Below are positions 7,048 through 8,521 of a stretch of DNA of 8,521 nt, one piece after another (the first letter of the stretch is position 1; each line of letters opens with the position of its first letter). The stretch is from Thermococci archaeon. Its GTDB lineage: Archaea; Methanobacteriota_B; Thermococci; Thermococcales; Thermococcaceae. Both the position numbers and the translations under genes were made by a program. The notes beneath the pieces were generated by a model, which saw only the letters and a list, made by a program, of their open reading frames with translations, searched no databases and was not told the DNA's origin. The DNA lies in contig QMUB01000031.1 in assembly GCA_003663695.1 (NCBI GenBank), positions 1-8,521 on the forward strand, written 5' to 3'.

Positions 7048-8521
7048 ATGGACTATGGGGAACTTGGTTTAAAGGTCGGTTTGGAGATTCACCGCCAGCT
7101 CGATACTAAAAAGCTGTTTTCACCCGTACCCAGCGAGCTCCATGACGAGGTGGACTTTCACTTTGAGCGCAGGTTGAGGCCAACAATGAGCGAGCTTGGG
7201 GAGATAGACCAAGCAGCGCTGGAGGAGTTTAAGAAGGGGAGAACCTTCGTATACGAGGGAACATATGGATACAGTGACCTCGTTTATATGGATGAGGAAC
7301 CTCCCCATATGCCTGATGAAGAAGCTCTAAAAGTATCCCTCCAGATATCCTATCTCCTAAATGCAACACCGGTTGATGAGGTTCATTTTATGCGCAAGAT
7401 AGTTATAGATGGTTCCAATGTTTCGGGCTTTCAGAGAACTGCCATAGTGGGCATGAACGGGAAGGTGGACACCCCTTGGGGAAGTGTGGGGATTCCAACC
7501 ATATGCTTGGAAGAGGATGCTTGTAGAATTGTGGAGAGAGAGGATGGAAGGGTTATATACCGGCTTGATCGTCTGGGGATTCCCCTAATTGAAATAGCAA
7601 CAACTCCCGACATACACCATCCGGAGCAGGCAAAGATCGTGGCAAAGTACATTGGAGATGCCCTGAGGGCAACGCGCAAGGTAAAGAGAGGTCTCGGGAC
7701 AATCAGACAGGATTTGAATGTTTCAATTAGGGGCGGTGCGAGGATAGAGATTAAAGGTGTTCAGGAGCTCGATATGATTCCCATAATCATAGAGCGTGAG
7801 GTCGAAAGGCAGATCAATCTTCTAAAAATAAAGGAAGCACTTAAGGAAAGGGGAGTTAGAGAGGATGAGCTCGAGGAGAAGTTCCACGACGTTAGCGAAA
7901 TTTTTGAGGGTACCTCCTCAAAGATAATTGCACGTACACTGAAGAGGGGAGGTAAGGTTCTCGCGGTTAAGCTTCCAAAGTTCAGGGGATTGATAGGCTT
8001 TGAAATTCAGCCTGGAAGGAGATTGGGAACTGAAATGGCGGATAGGGCTAGGAAATACGTGAAGGGCATATTCCATATTGATGAATTACCCAATTATGGA
8101 ATTACAGAGGAGGAAGTCAATGCGATCATTGAAAGGCTTGAGCTCGGGGAAAGGGATGCATTTGTGCTGGTTGCTGCCGAAGAGGAAACGGCGAGGAAAG
8201 CCCTAAAGGAGGTTCTCCAAAGGGCCAGGGAAGCACTTCAAGGAGTTCCTGAGGAAACGAGGAGGGCTCTGCCAGATGGAAACACCCAATATATGAGGCC
8301 GCTACCCGGAAAGGCTAGGATGTATCCGGAAACGGATATACCGCCCATCCTGGTAACCCCCGAAATTAAAGAGGAGATCCTAGCGAAGCTTCCGGAATTG
8401 CCTCAAGCCAGGATCGAACGTTATGTTAGAGAGTTCAAGATTGATAGGAGCCTTGCGGAAACTCTGGTAAATGATGAACGTGATGAACTCTTTGAGGAAC
8501 TCATAGAGAGGGGAGTTAAGC
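7048..8521 (+). CDS. gatE: Glutamyl-tRNA(Gln) amidotransferase subunit E (GatE), 3' end outside the window
   Basis: GatE is the GatB-related kinase/amidotransferase subunit. It activates the glutamate on Glu-tRNA(Gln) with ATP and amidates it with ammonia from GatD. The frame is open for 491 codons to the window edge; the family is usually a little over 600 residues, so the C-terminal tail domain is missing only through truncation. GatB/E landmarks are [11 protein letters not shown] (10-20), the [10 protein letters not shown] segment (153-162), [17 protein letters not shown], the IRQDLNVSI motif and VQELDMI. Residues about 285-410 (from [10 protein letters not shown] through [19 protein letters not shown]) are the AspRS-like GAD insertion that distinguishes GatE from GatB. 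GAGGTGA, overlapping the gatD stop, is the ribosome binding site for the ATG at 7048. I found no frameshift in the visible part. Confidence 0.96.
   Translation, partial: MDYGELGLKVGLEIHRQLDTKKLFSPVPSELHDEVDFHFERRLRPTMSELGEIDQAALEEFKKGRTFVYEGTYGYSDLVYMDEEPPHMPDEEALKVSLQISYLLNATPVDEVHFMRKIVIDGSNVSGFQRTAIVGMNGKVDTPWGSVGIPTICLEEDACRIVEREDGRVIYRLDRLGIPLIEIATTPDIHHPEQAKIVAKYIGDALRATRKVKRGLGTIRQDLNVSIRGGARIEIKGVQELDMIPIIIEREVERQINLLKIKEALKERGVREDELEEKFHDVSEIFEGTSSKIIARTLKRGGKVLAVKLPKFRGLIGFEIQPGRRLGTEMADRARKYVKGIFHIDELPNYGITEEEVNAIIERLELGERDAFVLVAAEEETARKALKEVLQRAREALQGVPEETRRALPDGNTQYMRPLPGKARMYPETDIPPILVTPEIKEEILAKLPELPQARIERYVREFKIDRSLAETLVNDERDELFEELIERGVK

Overview
The window looks like a chromosomal segment of a Thermococcales archaeon, most likely a Thermococcus, Palaeococcus or Pyrococcus relative of moderate GC content. 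The evidence is the gene set itself: ribosomal protein L21e, RNA polymerase subunit Rpo4, Pus10, DUF655 and the archaea-only amidotransferase GatDE. Ribosome binding sites of the GGAGGTGA type and A/T-rich TATA boxes with purine-rich BRE-like flanks agree with this. It is dense housekeeping DNA. I see no mobile element, CRISPR array, tRNA or rRNA, and no gene-free stretch above 300 bases.

Minus strand, read right to left from about 5244: pus10 (tRNA pseudouridine 54/55 synthase), rpl21e and rpo4/rpoF form a tight operon that ends in a T-rich terminator just after rpoF. A fresh promoter then drives a DUF655 gene and rsmA (16S rRNA dimethyltransferase). Next comes a 130-base gap holding an imperfect 74-base inverted repeat of unknown role. 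Last is a radical SAM protein of the COG1031 type with a C-terminal helix-hairpin-helix, apparently read from a leaderless promoter.

Plus strand, from 5288: a small HTH plus zinc-ribbon protein starts 43 bases from pus10 and is divergent to it. It is followed by gatD and the first 491 codons of gatE, which runs off the right edge. GatD and GatE together convert Glu-tRNA(Gln) to Gln-tRNA(Gln).

The common theme is making and maturing the translation and transcription machinery: tRNA modification, tRNA charging, rRNA methylation, a ribosomal protein and an RNA polymerase subunit. The two proteins without a known reaction (DUF655 and the radical SAM protein) sit inside this set and each carries a helix-hairpin-helix, so a role on RNA or in ribosome biogenesis is a reasonable inference. 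Several apparent longest-frame starts (GTG 5666, GTG 3368, TTG 4091, ATG 5259) were moved to internal ATGs on ribosome-binding-site and promoter grounds.

No clearly new system is visible. The points most worth a second look are the hairpin after rsmA, the unusual cysteine spacing of the radical SAM protein, the compact divergent promoter, and the pus10/rpl21e overlap.
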